From: Paenibacillus bovis
Lineage (GTDB): Bacteria; Bacillota; Bacilli; Bacillales; Bacillaceae_C
Direction: 5' to 3'
DNA: 62,333 nucleotides
NCBI GenBank assembly: GCA_007679095.1
Contig: VEFU01000023.1
Location: forward strand, 1-62,333
Shown here: positions 36,101 through 45,975 of the stretch, piece by piece
Layout of the letters: each line of letters opens with the position of its first letter
Numbering within the stretch: the stretch's first letter is position 1
Made by a program: the position numbers and the translations under genes
The notes under the pieces: generated by a model
The model's input: only the letters and a program-made list of their open reading frames with translations
What the model was told of the DNA's origin: nothing
Databases searched by the model: none

Positions 36101-36691
36101 TGTTTTTAATTCTTCTTTTAGAATCTCTACTTCTTTCTCAAGATCGATATCTTGAAGAAGCTTTTTAATCGCTTCTGCACCCATTCCGGCTTGGAACTTA
36201 GTGCCATATTTTTCTCTATATGCGCGATATTCTTTCTCAGATAAAAGTTGTTTTTTATCTAATGTAGTATCCCCTACATCTGTCACCACGTATGATGCAA
36301 AGTAGATAATTTCTTCCAAAGCACGTGGGGACATGTCTAGGACAAGCCCCATTCTGCTTGGAATACCTTTAAAGTACCAAATATGGGAAACAGGTGCTGC
36401 AAGTTCAATATGACCCATACGTTCACGTCTAACCTTCATACGAGTAACTTCGACTCCACATCGATCACAGACGACACCTTTATAACGGACGCGCTTGTAC
36501 TTCCCACAATGACATTCCCAATCCTTTGTTGGACCAAAAATTCTCTCGCAGAACAAACCGTCTTTTTCCGGTTTTAAAGTACGATAGTTAATAGTTTCTG
36601 GCTTCTTAACCTCTCCATAAGACCAAGAGCGGATTTTATCCGGTGAAGCAAGACCAATTTTCATATACTCAAAATTATTTACATCCAGCAA
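33104..36691 (-). CDS. rpoC: RNA polymerase beta' subunit
   Basis: Beta' subunit (1195 aa). The N-terminal zinc finger ([20 protein letters not shown]), the catalytic [12 protein letters not shown] loop with three Asp that hold magnesium, and the second zinc site ([13 protein letters not shown]) are intact. The trigger loop region follows GAVGI-type sequence ([20 protein letters not shown]). Cotranscribed with rpoB, 54 bases downstream. Confidence 0.99.
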   Translation of the reverse strand: MLDVNNFEYMKIGLASPDKIRSWSYGEVKKPETINYRTLKPEKDGLFCERIFGPTKDWECHCGKYKRVRYKGVVCDRCGVEVTRMKVRRERMGHIELAAPVSHIWYFKGIPSRMGLVLDMSPRALEEIIYFASYVVTDVGDTTLDKKQLLSEKEYRAYREKYGTKFQAGMGAEAIKKLLQDIDLEKEVEILKEELKTAQGQRRTRAIKRLEVLEAFRHSGNHPDWMVLDVLPVIPPELRPMVQLEGGRFATSDLNDLYRRVINRNNRLKRLLDLGAPSIIVQNEKRMLQEAVDALIDNGRRGRPVTGPGNRPLKSLSHMLKGKQGRFRQNLLGKRVDYSGRSVIVVGPNLKMYQCGLPKEMALELFKPFVMKELVEKGLAHNIKSAKRKIERVQPEVWDVLEDVIREHPVLLNRAPTLHRLGIQAFEPTLVEGRAIRLHPLVCTAYNADFDGDQMAVHVPLSAEAQAEARLLMLAAQNILNPRDGKPVVTPSQDMVLGNYYLTLERKGADGEGKIFKDRDEAILAYQNGYVHLHSRVAIPASSLNNERFSDEQNSKFLITTVGKLIFNEILPPSFAYINEPTNENLEGDTPDDYFVEKTVNVTEHIKDQPLVKPFSKKFLGNVISEIFKRFHITETSKMLDRMKNLGFKYSTKAGITVGVSDIVVLAEKEEILTEAQSKVDNVMKQFKRGLITEEERYDRVISIWSAAKDNIQSKLMKTLDNLNPIYMMSDSGARGNASNFTQLAGMRGLMANPAGRIIELPIKSSFREGLTVQEYFISTHGARKGLADTALKTADSGYLTRRLVDVAQDVIIREDDCGTDRGLKISSLKDGTEIIEALEERLIGRYARKTVYHPETEEVIVKENELIDEDLAKQIVNSGLEEVWIRSAFTCNTRHGVCKKCYGRNLATGTVVDVGEAVGIIAAQSIGEPGTQLTMRTFHTGGVAGDDITQGLPRIQELFEARNPKGQAIISEISGVVTSISEGRDRQQEIVIQGDIETKTYTAPYTARLKVSVNDEVTHGQVLTEGSIDPKELLRVRDVAAVQEYLLIEVQKVYRMQGVEIGDKHVEVMVRQMLRKIRVVDAGDTDVLPGTLLDVHQFTDANAKALLEGNQPATGRPVLLGITKASLETDSFLSAASFQETTRVLTDAAIKGKRDELLGLKENVIIGKLVPAGTGMQRYRKAITVTPNDEEVVE

Positions 36692-36745
36692 GGGGCCTAC
36701 CTCCCTTTTCGTCTACAGGTTTTTCCCTTATTGCTAATTTAACCA

Positions 36746-39700
36746 TTATTCTTGTACAGTTGCTGTCTCTTCTACTTTTTCTTCTGGAGCAATATTGAGT
36801 GTATCAGCTTGATGAGTATCATCCTCATCATCTAGATCACGCATTTCAATTTCCTGCTCATCACCTGAAAGGATTTTAACGTCCATACCAAGACTTTGAA
36901 GTTCTTTAATTAATACTTTGAACGATTCAGGAACACCTGGTTCTGGTACATTTTCACCTTTCACGATTGCTTCATATGTTTTAACACGTCCAACGACGTC
37001 ATCCGACTTAACAGTTAGGATTTCTTGAAGGGTATATGCAGCACCATATGCTTCAAGTGCCCACACTTCCATCTCTCCGAAACGTTGTCCTCCAAATTGT
37101 GCCTTCCCACCAAGTGGTTGTTGCGTAACTAATGAATATGGACCTGTTGAACGAGCATGAAGCTTATCATCAACCATGTGTGCTAGTTTAATCATATACA
37201 TAACACCAACAGATACACGGTTATCAAATGGTTCTCCACTTCTTCCGTCATACAACAATGTTTTAGCATCAGAAGCCATTCCTGCTTCTTTAATTGTTTC
37301 CCAAACATCCTCTTCAGTTGCACCATCAAATACAGGTGAAGCCATATGAAGACCCATTTGTCTCGCTGCCATCCCTAAGTGCAACTCGAGTACTTGACCA
37401 ATATTCATACGAGAAGGTACACCCAGCGGGTTTAACATCACGTCTACCGGAGTGCCATCAGGCATATACGGCATATCTTCCTCAGGTAAAATTCGGGAGA
37501 TAACCCCTTTATTACCATGACGACCAGCCATTTTATCTCCTTCAGAAATCTTTCTCTTTTGTACGATATAAACACGTACAAGTTGATTAACTCCTGGAGG
37601 AAGTTCATCTCCATCTTCGCGATTAAATACCTTCACATCTAGTACAATACCGCCTCCGCCGTGAGGTACTCTTAAAGAAGTATCACGAACTTCGCGAGCT
37701 TTTTCACCGAAAATCGCATGAAGTAGACGTTCTTCTGCAGTTAATTCTGTTACCCCTTTTGGAGTTACTTTACCAACTAACAAATCACCATCTTTAACTT
37801 CTGCACCAATTCGGATGATTCCACGTTCATCAAGGTTTCGAAGAGCATCATCACCAACATTCGGTATGTCGCGAGTCATTTCTTCCGGTCCAAGCTTTGT
37901 ATCACGAGCTTCAGATTCGTATTCCTCAATATGAATGGAAGTAAATACATCATCCTTCACAAGGCGTTCACTCATAATAATCGCATCTTCATAGTTATAA
38001 CCTTCCCATGTCATAAATGCGATTAATACGTTTCTTCCAAGAGCAAGCTCACCTTTATCCATTGAAGGTCCATCGCCAAGGATTTCTCCTTTTTTAACAC
38101 GATCTCCAACACTTACAATCGGACGTTGGTTGTAGCAAGTACCTTGGTTAGAACGGATGAATTTCTGCATGCGATACTTACGCAAGTCACCTTTAACCTC
38201 TTGACCATCAATTTCTTTTATATCTCTAACCCAAACTTCTCTCGATTCTACATGTTCGACGATTCCATCATGTTTACAAATCACTGCTGCACCAGAGTCT
38301 TTGGCAGAAACATACTCCATTCCTGTCCCAACAAGCGGCGCTTCAGGTTGCAATAAAGGTACTGCTTGACGTTGCATGTTCGCTCCCATAAGGGCACGGT
38401 TTGAGTCATCGTTTTCCAAGAACGGGATACATGCTGTCGCCGCAGATACTACCTGTTTTGGAGATACGTCCATGTAATCGATTCTATCTCTTCTCATAAC
38501 GGTGTTTTCTCCACGGAAACGAACAATTACTTCTTCCTCTAAGAATTCACCTTCGTCAGAAAGTAGGGCGTTTGCTTGTGCAACTACATAGTTATCTTCT
38601 TCATCAGCAGTTAAATAATCTATTTGTGAAGTTACTAACCCAGTTTCAGGATCAACTCTGCGATATGGCGTTTCGATAAAACCAAAACGGTTAACTTTCG
38701 CATATGTTGATAATGAGTTAATTAGACCGATGTTTGGTCCCTCAGGAGTTTCAATCGGACACATTCTCCCATAGTGAGAATAGTGAACGTCACGCACTTC
38801 CATTCCTGCACGCTCTCTCGTTAAACCACCTGGCCCTAACGCTGAAAGACGACGCTTATGCGTTAACTCTGCTAATGGGTTTGTTTGGTCCATGAACTGA
38901 GATAACTGTGAACTACCAAAGAATTCTTTAATAGACGCAATAACAGGACGGATATTAATCAGTTGTTGTGGTGTAATAGTATTAATGTCCTGAATAGACA
39001 TACGTTCACGAACAACTCTTTCCATTCTGGAAAGACCAATTCTAAATTGGTTTTGCAACAATTCCCCAACAGAACGTAATCTACGGTTACCTAGATGATC
39101 AATATCATCTGTATCACCTACATCGTATAGTAAATCAAAGAAATAACTAATAGATGAAATGATATCAGCAGGTGTAATATTTTTTACACTTTCATCAACA
39201 TAGGCATTACCAATCACATTAATGACCTTATCATCTTCGTTTGGTGCGTAAATCTTAATTGTTTGAACAACAATATCTTCTTCCAATACACCATTTTGAG
39301 GATTATGAGTTATAAACCCAACACCCTTTTCAAGATGTTCCAATAATCTATCAAGTGTTCTACGATCCAGCACTGTACCTTCTTCGGCGATAATTTCGCC
39401 AGTCTCCGGATCAGCTAGTGTTTCTGCTAAACGTTGACCAAAAAGACGGTTTTTGATATGTAGCTTTTTGTTAAGCTTATAACGCCCAACATTCGCTAAA
39501 TCATATCTTTTTGGATCAAAAAATCTTGATACTAGCAAACTTTTGGCGTTTTCAACTGTTGGTGGTTCACCAGGTCTTAAACGCTCATAAATTTCTAGTA
39601 ATGCTTTATCTACATTTTCTGTATTATCCTTCTCGAGTGTGTTTCTTAAATACTCATTATCACCAATCAAATCGATGATTTCTTGATCAGAGCCAAATCC

Positions 39701-40306
39701 GAGCGCACGCAAAAGAACCGTTATTGGTAACTTTCTTGTACGATCAATCCGGACATATACTACGTCCTTTGCATCTGTTTCATACTCCAGCCAAGCTCCA
39801 CGGTTAGGAATAACTGTGGCTGTATAGCCTTTCTTCCCGTTCTTATCAAACTTCCCGCTATAATAAACACTTGGGGAACGAACGAGCTGCGATACAATTA
39901 CACGTTCTGCACCATTAATAATGAAAGTACCCATTTCTGTCATTAATGGAAAATCACCCATAAAGACTTCTTGGTCTTTTACTTCACCTGTTTCTTTATT
40001 AACAAGACGAAGCTTAACTCGTAATGGCGCCGAATAAGTTGTATCACGTTCTTTTGATTCTTCTACAGAATACTTTGGTTCGCCGAGACTATAATCAATA
40101 AAGTCCAAAGAGAGATTTCCGGCAAAATCCTCTATTGGGGAGATGTCTTGAAACATTTCCTTTAAGCCCTCATCAAGAAACCATTGGTAAGAAGAAGATT
40201 GGATTTCGATAAGGTTCGGCAGCTCTAAAACTTCACTAATACGCGCAAAGCTCCTGCGCTGGCGATGCCGCCCGTACTGAACTAGTTGACCTGTCAACTG
40301 ATTCAC
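36746..40306 (-). CDS. rpoB: RNA polymerase beta subunit
   Basis: Beta subunit (1186 aa). The rifampicin pocket region reads [20 protein letters not shown] then [13 protein letters not shown], a sensitive-type sequence. [19 protein letters not shown] and the C-terminal [18 protein letters not shown] are present. An acidic tail of ~40 residues ends the protein, as in other Bacillaceae. A likely own promoter lies upstream at the end of rsmC. Confidence 0.99.
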   Translation of the reverse strand: MNQLTGQLVQYGRHRQRRSFARISEVLELPNLIEIQSSSYQWFLDEGLKEMFQDISPIEDFAGNLSLDFIDYSLGEPKYSVEESKERDTTYSAPLRVKLRLVNKETGEVKDQEVFMGDFPLMTEMGTFIINGAERVIVSQLVRSPSVYYSGKFDKNGKKGYTATVIPNRGAWLEYETDAKDVVYVRIDRTRKLPITVLLRALGFGSDQEIIDLIGDNEYLRNTLEKDNTENVDKALLEIYERLRPGEPPTVENAKSLLVSRFFDPKRYDLANVGRYKLNKKLHIKNRLFGQRLAETLADPETGEIIAEEGTVLDRRTLDRLLEHLEKGVGFITHNPQNGVLEEDIVVQTIKIYAPNEDDKVINVIGNAYVDESVKNITPADIISSISYFFDLLYDVGDTDDIDHLGNRRLRSVGELLQNQFRIGLSRMERVVRERMSIQDINTITPQQLINIRPVIASIKEFFGSSQLSQFMDQTNPLAELTHKRRLSALGPGGLTRERAGMEVRDVHYSHYGRMCPIETPEGPNIGLINSLSTYAKVNRFGFIETPYRRVDPETGLVTSQIDYLTADEEDNYVVAQANALLSDEGEFLEEEVIVRFRGENTVMRRDRIDYMDVSPKQVVSAATACIPFLENDDSNRALMGANMQRQAVPLLQPEAPLVGTGMEYVSAKDSGAAVICKHDGIVEHVESREVWVRDIKEIDGQEVKGDLRKYRMQKFIRSNQGTCYNQRPIVSVGDRVKKGEILGDGPSMDKGELALGRNVLIAFMTWEGYNYEDAIIMSERLVKDDVFTSIHIEEYESEARDTKLGPEEMTRDIPNVGDDALRNLDERGIIRIGAEVKDGDLLVGKVTPKGVTELTAEERLLHAIFGEKAREVRDTSLRVPHGGGGIVLDVKVFNREDGDELPPGVNQLVRVYIVQKRKISEGDKMAGRHGNKGVISRILPEEDMPYMPDGTPVDVMLNPLGVPSRMNIGQVLELHLGMAARQMGLHMASPVFDGATEEDVWETIKEAGMASDAKTLLYDGRSGEPFDNRVSVGVMYMIKLAHMVDDKLHARSTGPYSLVTQQPLGGKAQFGGQRFGEMEVWALEAYGAAYTLQEILTVKSDDVVGRVKTYEAIVKGENVPEPGVPESFKVLIKELQSLGMDVKILSGDEQEIEMRDLDDEDDTHQADTLNIAPEEKVEETATVQE

Positions 40307-40520
40307 CCCTCAAATCATGCGTTTTAATGATGGCATTCCCTCTAGAAATTCTAGAAAAAATGTATTATCATAAGACAAAAAGAAAAAGGGTTTTTCTCTG
40401 AAAACCACATTTTTCACATAACGAACTATTATTTTATAATCTTTTCCAACTTTACCAACTTACATACAAAATAGATGAAAATTAGCAAAAGATAGGAAAA
40501 CACTATATTCGCATTTTACA

Positions 40521-40549
40521 ATACTACCACAAGGGTAGTTGGAAGTCAA
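40521..40549 (-). promoter_or_regulatory. Possible SigA-type promoter of rpoB-rpoC
   Basis: On the minus strand TTGACT and TAGTAT are 17 bases apart, overlapping the rsmC stop codon and leaving a ~215-base leader to rpoB. The same DNA also forms a small hairpin (ACTACC-CTTGT-GGTAGT), so it could alternatively be part of an rsmC terminator. The leader is AT-rich and has no gene; a TCTAGAA/TTCTAGA palindrome lies near 40345. Confidence 0.45.
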
Positions 40550-41148
40550 TCTTTTAATGACCTCAATATATAATAACCTTTTTTCTTTGCAACAGTTTCA
40601 ACGTTGCCAAAAACTTCTTCCATTTTACGTTGCGCAGATGGAGCGCCTTGTTTTTTTTGGATAACAACCCACAATTGACCACCAGACACCAAATGAAGAT
40701 AGCTTTGTTCCAAAATTTGATGGACAACCACTTTACCTGCTCGAATAGGTGGATTCGTAACGATTGCAGCAAACCCACTTTCATTAACACGATTAAAAAC
40801 TTCACTCTCGTATATCTCAACGTTCGTCAGGTTATTTAATTCCGCATTTTCTTGCGCAAGTGATATTGCCCTTAAATTCACGTCTATCATATGGATTTGT
40901 CTTTCGGGAAAATCCTTAGCAATAGAGAGCCCAATTGGTCCATATCCACAACCAACATCTAGCACAGGACCCGCAACTGAAGGTTCAACAAATGTGTCCG
41001 TTAATAATCTAGAACCAAAATCGACTTCAGCTTTCGAAAAGACGCCTAGGTCTGTTTTAAAACGAAACGAATGATCCCTTAGCACAGTAGCCCAAGACTG
41101 CGGATTACTTTTCACTTCTGGATTTCGAGCATAATAATGTTCCACCAA
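40546..41148 (-). CDS. rsmC: RsmC-type 16S rRNA guanine methyltransferase
   Basis: SAM-dependent methyltransferase (200 aa; B. subtilis YbxB), probably N2-methylating a guanosine of 16S rRNA. SAM-binding motif VLDVGCGYGPIGLSIA and catalytic NPPIRAGK (NPP motif) are clear. The position between rplL and rpoB is conserved in Bacillaceae. The precise target nucleotide is inferred from the family. Confidence 0.85.
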   Translation of the reverse strand: MVEHYYARNPEVKSNPQSWATVLRDHSFRFKTDLGVFSKAEVDFGSRLLTDTFVEPSVAGPVLDVGCGYGPIGLSIAKDFPERQIHMIDVNLRAISLAQENAELNNLTNVEIYESEVFNRVNESGFAAIVTNPPIRAGKVVVHQILEQSYLHLVSGGQLWVVIQKKQGAPSAQRKMEEVFGNVETVAKKKGYYILRSLKD

Positions 41149-41232
41149 AAGAGTATCCCTCCCTTGTTCATAGGAATTTACTCAAACACAAAATAACCTA
41201 TTTTGATAACAAGAGCAAGTATTAATAACTAG

Positions 41233-41265
41233 TCAAAAAAAGCCCGCCAATAGCAGCGAGCTTTT
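41233..41265 (-). terminator. Terminator after rplL
   Basis: In the minus-strand transcript AGCTCGC pairs with GCGGGCT (one wobble) around a short loop, followed by seven T residues. It separates rplJ-rplL from rsmC and probably lets only part of the transcription continue. Confidence 0.8.
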
Positions 41266-41280
41266 TATTCACTAAAATAA

Positions 41281-41643
41281 TTACTTAACTTCTACGCTAG
41301 CTCCAACTTCTTCAAGTTTAGCTTGAATTTCTTCAGCTTCTTCTTTAGAAACGCCTTCTTTAAGAGCTTTAGGAGCGTTATCAACTAATTCTTTAGCTTC
41401 TTTCAAGCCAAGACCAGTGATTTCACGAACAACTTTGATAACTTTAATTTTTGATGCACCAGCGCTAGCTAGTACTACGTCGAATTCAGTTTGCTCTGCA
41501 GCAGCTTCGCCACCAGCAGCACCTGCAACAGCAACTGGAGCAGCAGCAGTTACACCAAATTCTTCTTCGATAGCTTTAACAAGATCGTTTAATTCAAGAA
41601 CTGTCATTTCTTTGACAGCTTCAATGATTTGTTCTTTAGTCAT
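41281..41643 (-). CDS. rplL: 50S ribosomal protein L7/L12
   Basis: Stalk protein L7/L12 (bL12), 120 aa, present in several copies per ribosome and recruiting GTPase factors. N-terminal dimer domain, Ala/Gly-rich hinge ([18 protein letters not shown]) and C-terminal factor-binding domain ([20 protein letters not shown]) are intact. Downstream of rplJ. Confidence 0.98.
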   Translation of the reverse strand: MTKEQIIEAVKEMTVLELNDLVKAIEEEFGVTAAAPVAVAGAAGGEAAAEQTEFDVVLASAGASKIKVIKVVREITGLGLKEAKELVDNAPKALKEGVSKEEAEEIQAKLEEVGASVEVK

Positions 41644-41713
41644 GATTTATTTCCTCCGTTATAATTTAGTTTTTATTATTTTAAGTTAACGTAACGATAG
41701 TTTTAAAACAGAA

Positions 41714-42214
41714 TTATGCGCCTTGCTCTTCTTTTTGATCAGCAACTGCTTTAGTAGCAAGTGCCAAGTTGCGAATTGGAGCTTGAAGAACGCTAAGCAA
41801 CATAGAAAGCAATCCTTCGCGAGATGGAAGTTCTGCAAGAGCTTTAATCTCTTCTACTGTTGCGATATTTCCTTCGATTACACCAGCTTTAATTTCTAAT
41901 GCTTCATTTTCTTTAGCGAAGCTGTTTAAAATTTTAGCAGGAGCTACTACGTCTTCAGTACTGAACGCAATCGCGTTTGGACCAACTAATGCTTCGTTTA
42001 ATCCAGAAAGTTCAGCAGCATCAGCAGCACGGCGAGCCATTGAGTTCTTATATACTTTGAATTCAACACCAGCCTCACGAAGTTGTTTACGAAGTTCTGT
42101 TACTTGCGCAACACTTAGACCACGATAATCAACAACAATAGTTGAAACACTTGATTTAAGCTTGTTTGAAATTTCTTCAACGACTTGTTTCTTTTGTTCG
42201 ATTACTTTGCTCAT
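41714..42214 (-). CDS. rplJ: 50S ribosomal protein L10
   Basis: Stalk base protein L10 (uL10), 166 aa, anchoring L12 dimers through its C-terminal helix. [20 protein letters not shown] and GPNAIAF-type motifs are typical. Preceded by the L10 leader and its own promoter, so rplJ-rplL can be autoregulated independently of rplK-rplA. Confidence 0.98.
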   Translation of the reverse strand: MSKVIEQKKQVVEEISNKLKSSVSTIVVDYRGLSVAQVTELRKQLREAGVEFKVYKNSMARRAADAAELSGLNEALVGPNAIAFSTEDVVAPAKILNSFAKENEALEIKAGVIEGNIATVEEIKALAELPSREGLLSMLLSVLQAPIRNLALATKAVADQKEEQGA

Positions 42215-42254
42215 TTTTACACCTCCTGAGTATCCGGATGGACATTCATACCAG

Positions 42255-42400
42255 TACGTAAAAGAACCTCCATACTATTTAGACATGGAGGTTCCTTGCG
42301 TTCAATCAATTCACAAATCGATCATATATCGCAATTACCTCGGCAGGAAATTAAGCTTTATTCAGCACCTGCTGTCTACGGTATAAATGTTATTTTTTCA
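42255..42400 (-). promoter_or_regulatory. L10 leader with attenuator hairpin
   Basis: The transcript upstream of rplJ contains GTAGACAGCAGGTGCTG and CCTGCCGAGGT, the conserved parts of the L10-binding leader known from Bacillales. A stem GAACCTCCAT/ATGGAGGTTC followed by TTTT lies closer to the gene. L10(L12)4 binding to the leader is known to reduce rplJ-rplL expression; the hairpin probably acts as the attenuator. Confidence 0.8.
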
Positions 42401-42409
42401 ACAGCAGTA

Positions 42410-42438
42410 ATCTTATCAAATAACTGCTTGTATGTCAA
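42410..42438 (-). promoter_or_regulatory. SigA-type promoter of rplJ-rplL
   Basis: On the minus strand TTGACA and TAAGAT are separated by 17 bases, 12 bases after the rplA stop codon and directly upstream of the L10 leader. Confidence 0.75.
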
Positions 42439-42449
42439 CACTAAATTAA

Positions 42450-43139
42450 TTAAACAGTAGAAGGATCTACTTTAACACCAGGGCCCATTGTTGAAGTTAC
42501 AGTAACATTCTTCATATATGTGCCTTTTGCTGCTGAAGGTTTAACTTTAATTAGTGTTTCATGGATTGTTTTAAAGTTTTCAACCAATTTCCCTTGGTCA
42601 AATGATACTTTACCAATTGGAACATGAATGATACCCGCTTTATCTACGCGGTATTCTACTTTACCAGCTTTGATTTCTTTAACAGCTTTCGCTACATCAA
42701 ATGTAACAGTTCCTGTTTTTGGGTTTGGCATTAAACCTTTTGGTCCAAGAGTACGACCTAGTTTACCAACTTCTCCCATCATGTCTGGAGTAGCAACGAT
42801 TACGTCAAAATCAAACCAACCTTGGTTGATTTTATTAATATATTCTGCATCACCAACATAATCAGCACCAGCAGCTTCTGCTTCTTTTAATTTTTCACCT
42901 TTAGCAAAAACTAAAACGCGTTGAGTTTTACCTGTACCATTTGGAAGTACTACAGCTCCACGGATTTGTTGGTCCGCTTTCTTAGGGTCAACTCCTAAAC
43001 GGAATGCTGCTTCTACAGTTGCATCAAATTTAGTGAAGTTTGTCTTTTTTACTAGTTCAATTGCTTCGTCAATAGCATAAGCTTTTGAACGATCTACAAG
43101 TTTTAAAGCTTCTAAATACTTTTTACCTTTTTTAGCCAT
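42450..43139 (-). CDS. rplA: 50S ribosomal protein L1
   Basis: Ribosomal protein L1 (uL1), 229 aa, of the mobile stalk at the E site. Start [17 protein letters not shown]; upstream in-frame codons run into the repeat region and are not L1-like. Motifs [14 protein letters not shown] and [18 protein letters not shown] are typical. An unusually long spacer of 378 bases, with repeat elements, separates it from rplK. Confidence 0.97.
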   Translation of the reverse strand: MAKKGKKYLEALKLVDRSKAYAIDEAIELVKKTNFTKFDATVEAAFRLGVDPKKADQQIRGAVVLPNGTGKTQRVLVFAKGEKLKEAEAAGADYVGDAEYINKINQGWFDFDVIVATPDMMGEVGKLGRTLGPKGLMPNPKTGTVTFDVAKAVKEIKAGKVEYRVDKAGIIHVPIGKVSFDQGKLVENFKTIHETLIKVKPSAAKGTYMKNVTVTSTMGPGVKVDPSTV

Positions 43140-43189
43140 TTTTATTTCCTCCTGTATTGTGGTTTTAGCGGAATAACCTCCCACGTATT

Positions 43190-43314
43190 GAAAAGCGCAA
43201 GGCGGCTGTTCAGGGGCGACAGGCAAATGTTCTTCAGCCAAGGAAGTTGTTTTTTAACTTCATTGGCTGAAGGTTATTTGACCCCGAGCCCCTGCCGACT
43301 GGAGCTAGACAATC
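43190..43314. repeat. Bacillaceae-type interspersed repeat, unit A
   Basis: A 125-base unit begins GAAAAGCG and ends GAGCTAGACAATC. Its centre is a long stem-loop: CAAATGTTCTTCAGCCAA pairs with TTGGCTGAAGGTTATTTG, and AAGTT with AACTT inside. The general pattern (GAGCTAGAC, CTCGAGGGGCTA) is familiar from many Bacillaceae intergenic regions. It carries no protein. Confidence 0.7.
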
Positions 43315-43442
43315 GAAAAGCGAAGACGCCTCGCTCAGCCGCGACAAGCAAATGTTCTGAGGCAAAAAAGTCAGATCTTCTTCGACTTTTATTGCCTCAG
43401 GTTATTTGACCTCGAGGGGCTAGGCGTCAGAGCTAGACAATC
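43315..43442. repeat. Bacillaceae-type interspersed repeat, unit B
   Basis: The second tandem unit, 128 bases, has the same ends as unit A but a different central stem: TGAGGCAA against TTGCCTCA and AAAAGTC against GACTTTT, inside the shared CAAATGTTC and GGTTATTTG. The ends are conserved while the central stem changes in both arms together. A partial third unit (GAAAAGCGCAAGG) follows. Confidence 0.7.
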
Positions 43443-43465
43443 GAAAAGCGCAAGGGTGCGCTCAT

Positions 43466-43505
43466 TAGTAAGGGAAGGCTGGGTTAAGCAGCCTCCCCTT
43501 ACTGT
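43466..43505 (-). terminator. Strong hairpin after rplK, possible attenuator
   Basis: AGTAAGGGGAGGCT pairs with AGCCTTCCCTTACT (one mismatch) around a short loop, 13 bases downstream of rplK. No T-tract follows in the minus-strand transcript, so it is more likely a 3'-end stabiliser or processing site than a full terminator. Confidence 0.5.
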
Positions 43506-43517
43506 TACAAGATCTGA

Positions 43518-43943
43518 TTAATCTTCGATTGTGATTCCCATGCTACGCGCAGTGCCTTCTACCATCAACATAGCTGCTTCAACGCTAGCTGCGTTAAGGT
43601 CAGGCATTTTTGTTTCAGCGATTTCACGTACTTTATCACGTTTAACCACTGCAACTTTCTTTTTATTCGGTTCACCAGAACCAGAATCGATACCAGCTGC
43701 TTTTTTAAGTAATACTGCAGCAGGTGGAGTTTTTGTGATGAATGTGAAAGAACGATCTTCAAACACAGTAATTTCAACTGGAATAATTAAACCAGCTTGA
43801 TCTGCTGTACGAGCGTTAAACTCCTTACAGAATCCCATGATATTTACACCTGCTTGACCAAGTGCCGGTCCAACTGGTGGAGCTGGATTTGCTTTGCCCG
43901 CAGGAATTTGTAATTTAACAAGTTTAATTACTTTTTTAGCCAC
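43518..43943 (-). CDS. rplK: 50S ribosomal protein L11
   Basis: Ribosomal protein L11 (uL11), 141 aa, of the GTPase-associated centre and needed for RelA activation. The GTG start ([16 protein letters not shown]) is chosen because AAGGAGGTG lies 8 bases before; 23 codons of open frame upstream lack similarity. [18 protein letters not shown] is the family signature. Downstream of nusG. Confidence 0.97.
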   Translation of the reverse strand: MAKKVIKLVKLQIPAGKANPAPPVGPALGQAGVNIMGFCKEFNARTADQAGLIIPVEITVFEDRSFTFITKTPPAAVLLKKAAGIDSGSGEPNKKKVAVVKRDKVREIAETKMPDLNAASVEAAMLMVEGTARSMGITIED

Positions 43944-44104
43944 GAGACACACCTCCTTAAGTCCGTGATGTGGTAATAGGGTTTTACCCTCCCACTCATA
44001 ATATAAAAACACACCATTAAATCTATCGTTCAGGTCACCCTAACGAGACTTACTGACCTAAAAGATATTACCACTTTTCAAAAAGGATTTCAAGCTGTTT
44101 CCAT

Positions 44105-44638
44105 TTATATTTTATCAATTTGTTCAAAGTCAAGCTCTACAGGTGTTTCACGTCCAAACATATTAACCATAACCTTTGCCTTTCCTTTTACCTGATCAAG
44201 CTCTTCAATCTTACCAGTAAAGTTAGCAAACGGTCCTTCTTTAACAGTTACTGTTTCACCTTTTTCAAACTGTACATCTACACGTTTTTCTTCCATTCCC
44301 ATACGTTTGAGAATAAAAGAAATTTCTTCAGGTAATAACGGAGTCGGTTTTGAACCAGATCCTGATGAACCGACAAACCCTGTTACACCCGGTGTATTTC
44401 GTACAACATACCAAGAATCATCAGTCATAATAATTTCAACTAAAACATAGCCCGGGAATACTTTCTTTTTTACTACCTTTTTCTTACCATTTTTTATATC
44501 TGTTTCTTCATCTTCTGGGACGATTACTCGGAAGATTTTATCTTGCATACCCATTGATTCTACACGCTTTTCAAGATTAGCTTTTACTTTATTCTCATAG
44601 CCAGAATAGGTATGAACGACGTACCAGTGCTTTTCCAT
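44105..44638 (-). CDS. nusG: Transcription elongation/termination factor NusG
   Basis: NusG (177 aa) binds RNA polymerase through its N-terminal NGN domain (KHWYVVHTYSGYENKVK, FPGYVLVEI, VRNTPGVTGFVG) and other factors through a C-terminal KOW domain (GPFANFTGKIEELD). In B. subtilis NusG promotes sequence-specific pausing. A terminator-like hairpin lies between secE and this gene. Confidence 0.98.
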   Translation of the reverse strand: MEKHWYVVHTYSGYENKVKANLEKRVESMGMQDKIFRVIVPEDEETDIKNGKKKVVKKKVFPGYVLVEIIMTDDSWYVVRNTPGVTGFVGSSGSGSKPTPLLPEEISFILKRMGMEEKRVDVQFEKGETVTVKEGPFANFTGKIEELDQVKGKAKVMVNMFGRETPVELDFEQIDKI

Positions 44639-44690
44639 TTAATAGGACTCTACGTCCTTCCCTCCCAACAAACTCTTTTTTAGCCAAACG

Positions 44691-44713
44691 AAAAAACCCG
44701 TTAACCGGGCTTT
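44691..44713 (-). terminator. Terminator or attenuator between secE and nusG
   Basis: In the minus-strand transcript AAGCCCG pairs with CGGGTTT around GTTAA, and six T residues follow. It stands ~50 bases before the nusG start, inside what is usually one transcription unit. It could reduce transcription of nusG-rplK-rplA relative to secE. Confidence 0.7.
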
Positions 44714-44800
44714 GAAGACATTTTTTACTATAATTCCCATTATACCATGAGAACGGGCATAATATACAAATTAATATATTAATTATAACTTTATACTTTT

Positions 44801-44986
44801 CTATACGTTCAATAAAAATTTAATTAATTTAGAAAATACCAAATCAGTTCCTGTAAAAAACAAAGCTAAAATTGCAACAGTAATAATAACAGTAATAGTA
44901 TAATTAGTTAACTCTTTCTTCTTTGGCCAACTTACTTTTCTCATTTCTGAGCTTACATTGCGAAAGAATTGGGTTATGCTTGCCAT
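44801..44986 (-). CDS. secE: Preprotein translocase subunit SecE
   Basis: SecE (61 aa), single-helix stabiliser of SecY. FFRNVSSEMRKVSWPKKKEL is the conserved amphipathic part, followed by one membrane helix. The ATG giving MASITQFF is used; an alternative start five codons upstream overlaps the ribosome-binding site. Between rpmG and nusG. Confidence 0.95.
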   Translation of the reverse strand: MASITQFFRNVSSEMRKVSWPKKKELTNYTITVIITVAILALFFTGTDLVFSKLIKFLLNV

Positions 44987-45027
44987 AAATTGAACCTCCA
45001 AGTGTTTTACATATATAAATGAAGTCG

Positions 45028-45177
45028 TTATTTTGTTTGTTTATGAATTGTATGTTTATCGCAGTGTTTGCAAAACTTCTTCAATTCTAATCGTTTTGAA
45101 ACCGCTTCATTATTAATAGTTGTAGAGTAATTTCTTGAACCACATTCTCCACAGGCTAATGCTACTTTTCCCTTCAC
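45028..45177 (-). CDS. rpmG: 50S ribosomal protein L33 (zinc form)
   Basis: A 49-residue protein read directly from the sequence: GTG start, [16 protein letters not shown], then [15 protein letters not shown] and a stop. Cysteine pairs CGEC and CKHC make it the zinc-binding form. Position upstream of secE matches B. subtilis rpmGB. The GTG is the only start preserving the family N-terminus; the ribosome-binding site before it is weak. Confidence 0.93.
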   Translation of the reverse strand: MKGKVALACGECGSRNYSTTINNEAVSKRLELKKFCKHCDKHTIHKQTK

Positions 45178-45213
45178 ATTAATACACCCGCTTTATAAGA
45201 TTATATCTTTTCA

Positions 45214-45242
45214 AAAATATCACGGATGCCTGTCCCTGTCAA
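45214..45242 (-). promoter_or_regulatory. SigA-type promoter of rpmG-secE
   Basis: On the minus strand TTGACA and TATTTT are 17 bases apart, just after the sigH stop codon and ~35 bases upstream of rpmG. A second TATAAT-like hexamer lies 16 bases further on. Confidence 0.6.
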
Positions 45243-45256
45243 TAAGTGGTTAAGAA

Positions 45257-45907
45257 TCATTTACTTAATTCACGAATTTCCAAATAGCGTTCCAATTTTT
45301 TTTTCACTCTTTGTAAAGCGTTATCAATTGACTTTACATGACGATCTAACTCATCTGAAATCTCTTGATAAGTACGACCATCTAGATAAAGCGCAAGGAC
45401 TTTTCGCTCTAAATCACTTAGTAATTCCATCATTTTTCCTTCTATATTGCTTAGTTTCTCGCGGTTAATTAATAACTCTTCCGGGTCTAAAAATTTTGCA
45501 CCTGAAATAACGTCCATTAATGTCCGGTCCGATTCTTCGTCAAAAATAGGCTTGTCCAATGAGACATATGAGTTAAGTGGAATATGTTTTTGGCGGGTTG
45601 CGGTTTTGATAGCGGTGATGATTTGTCTAGTAATGCATAGTTCAGCAAAAGCCTTAAAAGATGCAAGTTTATCACCTTTAAAGTCTCGAATTGCTTTATA
45701 AAGACCAATCATTCCTTCTTGCACTATGTCTTCTCTGTCTGCTCCTATAAGAAAGTATGATCTTGCTTTTGCTCTAACAAAATTGCGGTATTTGTTAATG
45801 AGGTAGTCTAGTGCTTCACTTTCTCCTTCATGAATCAGTTCGACCAATTCTTCATCTTCTAGTAAATCATATCTGATGCCATCGTCCATTCTGATATCTG
45901 AGATCAC
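45257..45907 (-). CDS. sigH: RNA polymerase sigma factor SigH (Spo0H)
   Basis: Sigma-H, 216 aa, which in B. subtilis drives transition-phase and early sporulation genes. Region 2 (LDYLINKYRNFVRAKARSYF, GADREDIVQEGMIGLYKAIRDF) and region 4 (LSDLERKVLALYLDGRTYQE then DRHVKSIDNALQRVKKKL) are complete. The GTG start behind GTGGGGGATTACT is preferred to two upstream ATGs without ribosome-binding sites. Its presence suggests a spore-forming lineage. Confidence 0.95.
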   Translation of the reverse strand: MISDIRMDDGIRYDLLEDEELVELIHEGESEALDYLINKYRNFVRAKARSYFLIGADREDIVQEGMIGLYKAIRDFKGDKLASFKAFAELCITRQIITAIKTATRQKHIPLNSYVSLDKPIFDEESDRTLMDVISGAKFLDPEELLINREKLSNIEGKMMELLSDLERKVLALYLDGRTYQEISDELDRHVKSIDNALQRVKKKLERYLEIRELSK

Positions 45908-45941
45908 AGTAATCCCCCACTTATAAACCATCGATATAATC

Positions 45942-45971
45942 ATTATACATGACAGAATTTTCTAACGTCAA
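45942..45971 (-). promoter_or_regulatory. Promoter of sigH
   Basis: On the minus strand TTGACG and TATAAT are 18 bases apart, ~35 bases upstream of the sigH GTG. In B. subtilis the equivalent SigA promoter is repressed by AbrB; no AbrB site can be identified by eye. Confidence 0.7.
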
Positions 45972-45975
45972 CCTA

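Noticed and set aside
38850-38960. Rifampicin-resistance changes in rpoB
   Set aside because: The cluster I residues read as wild type ([18 protein letters not shown]).
43188-43409. 73-residue plus-strand frame in the rplK-rplA spacer
   Set aside because: It lies wholly within the repeat units and is antisense to the operon; no start signals.
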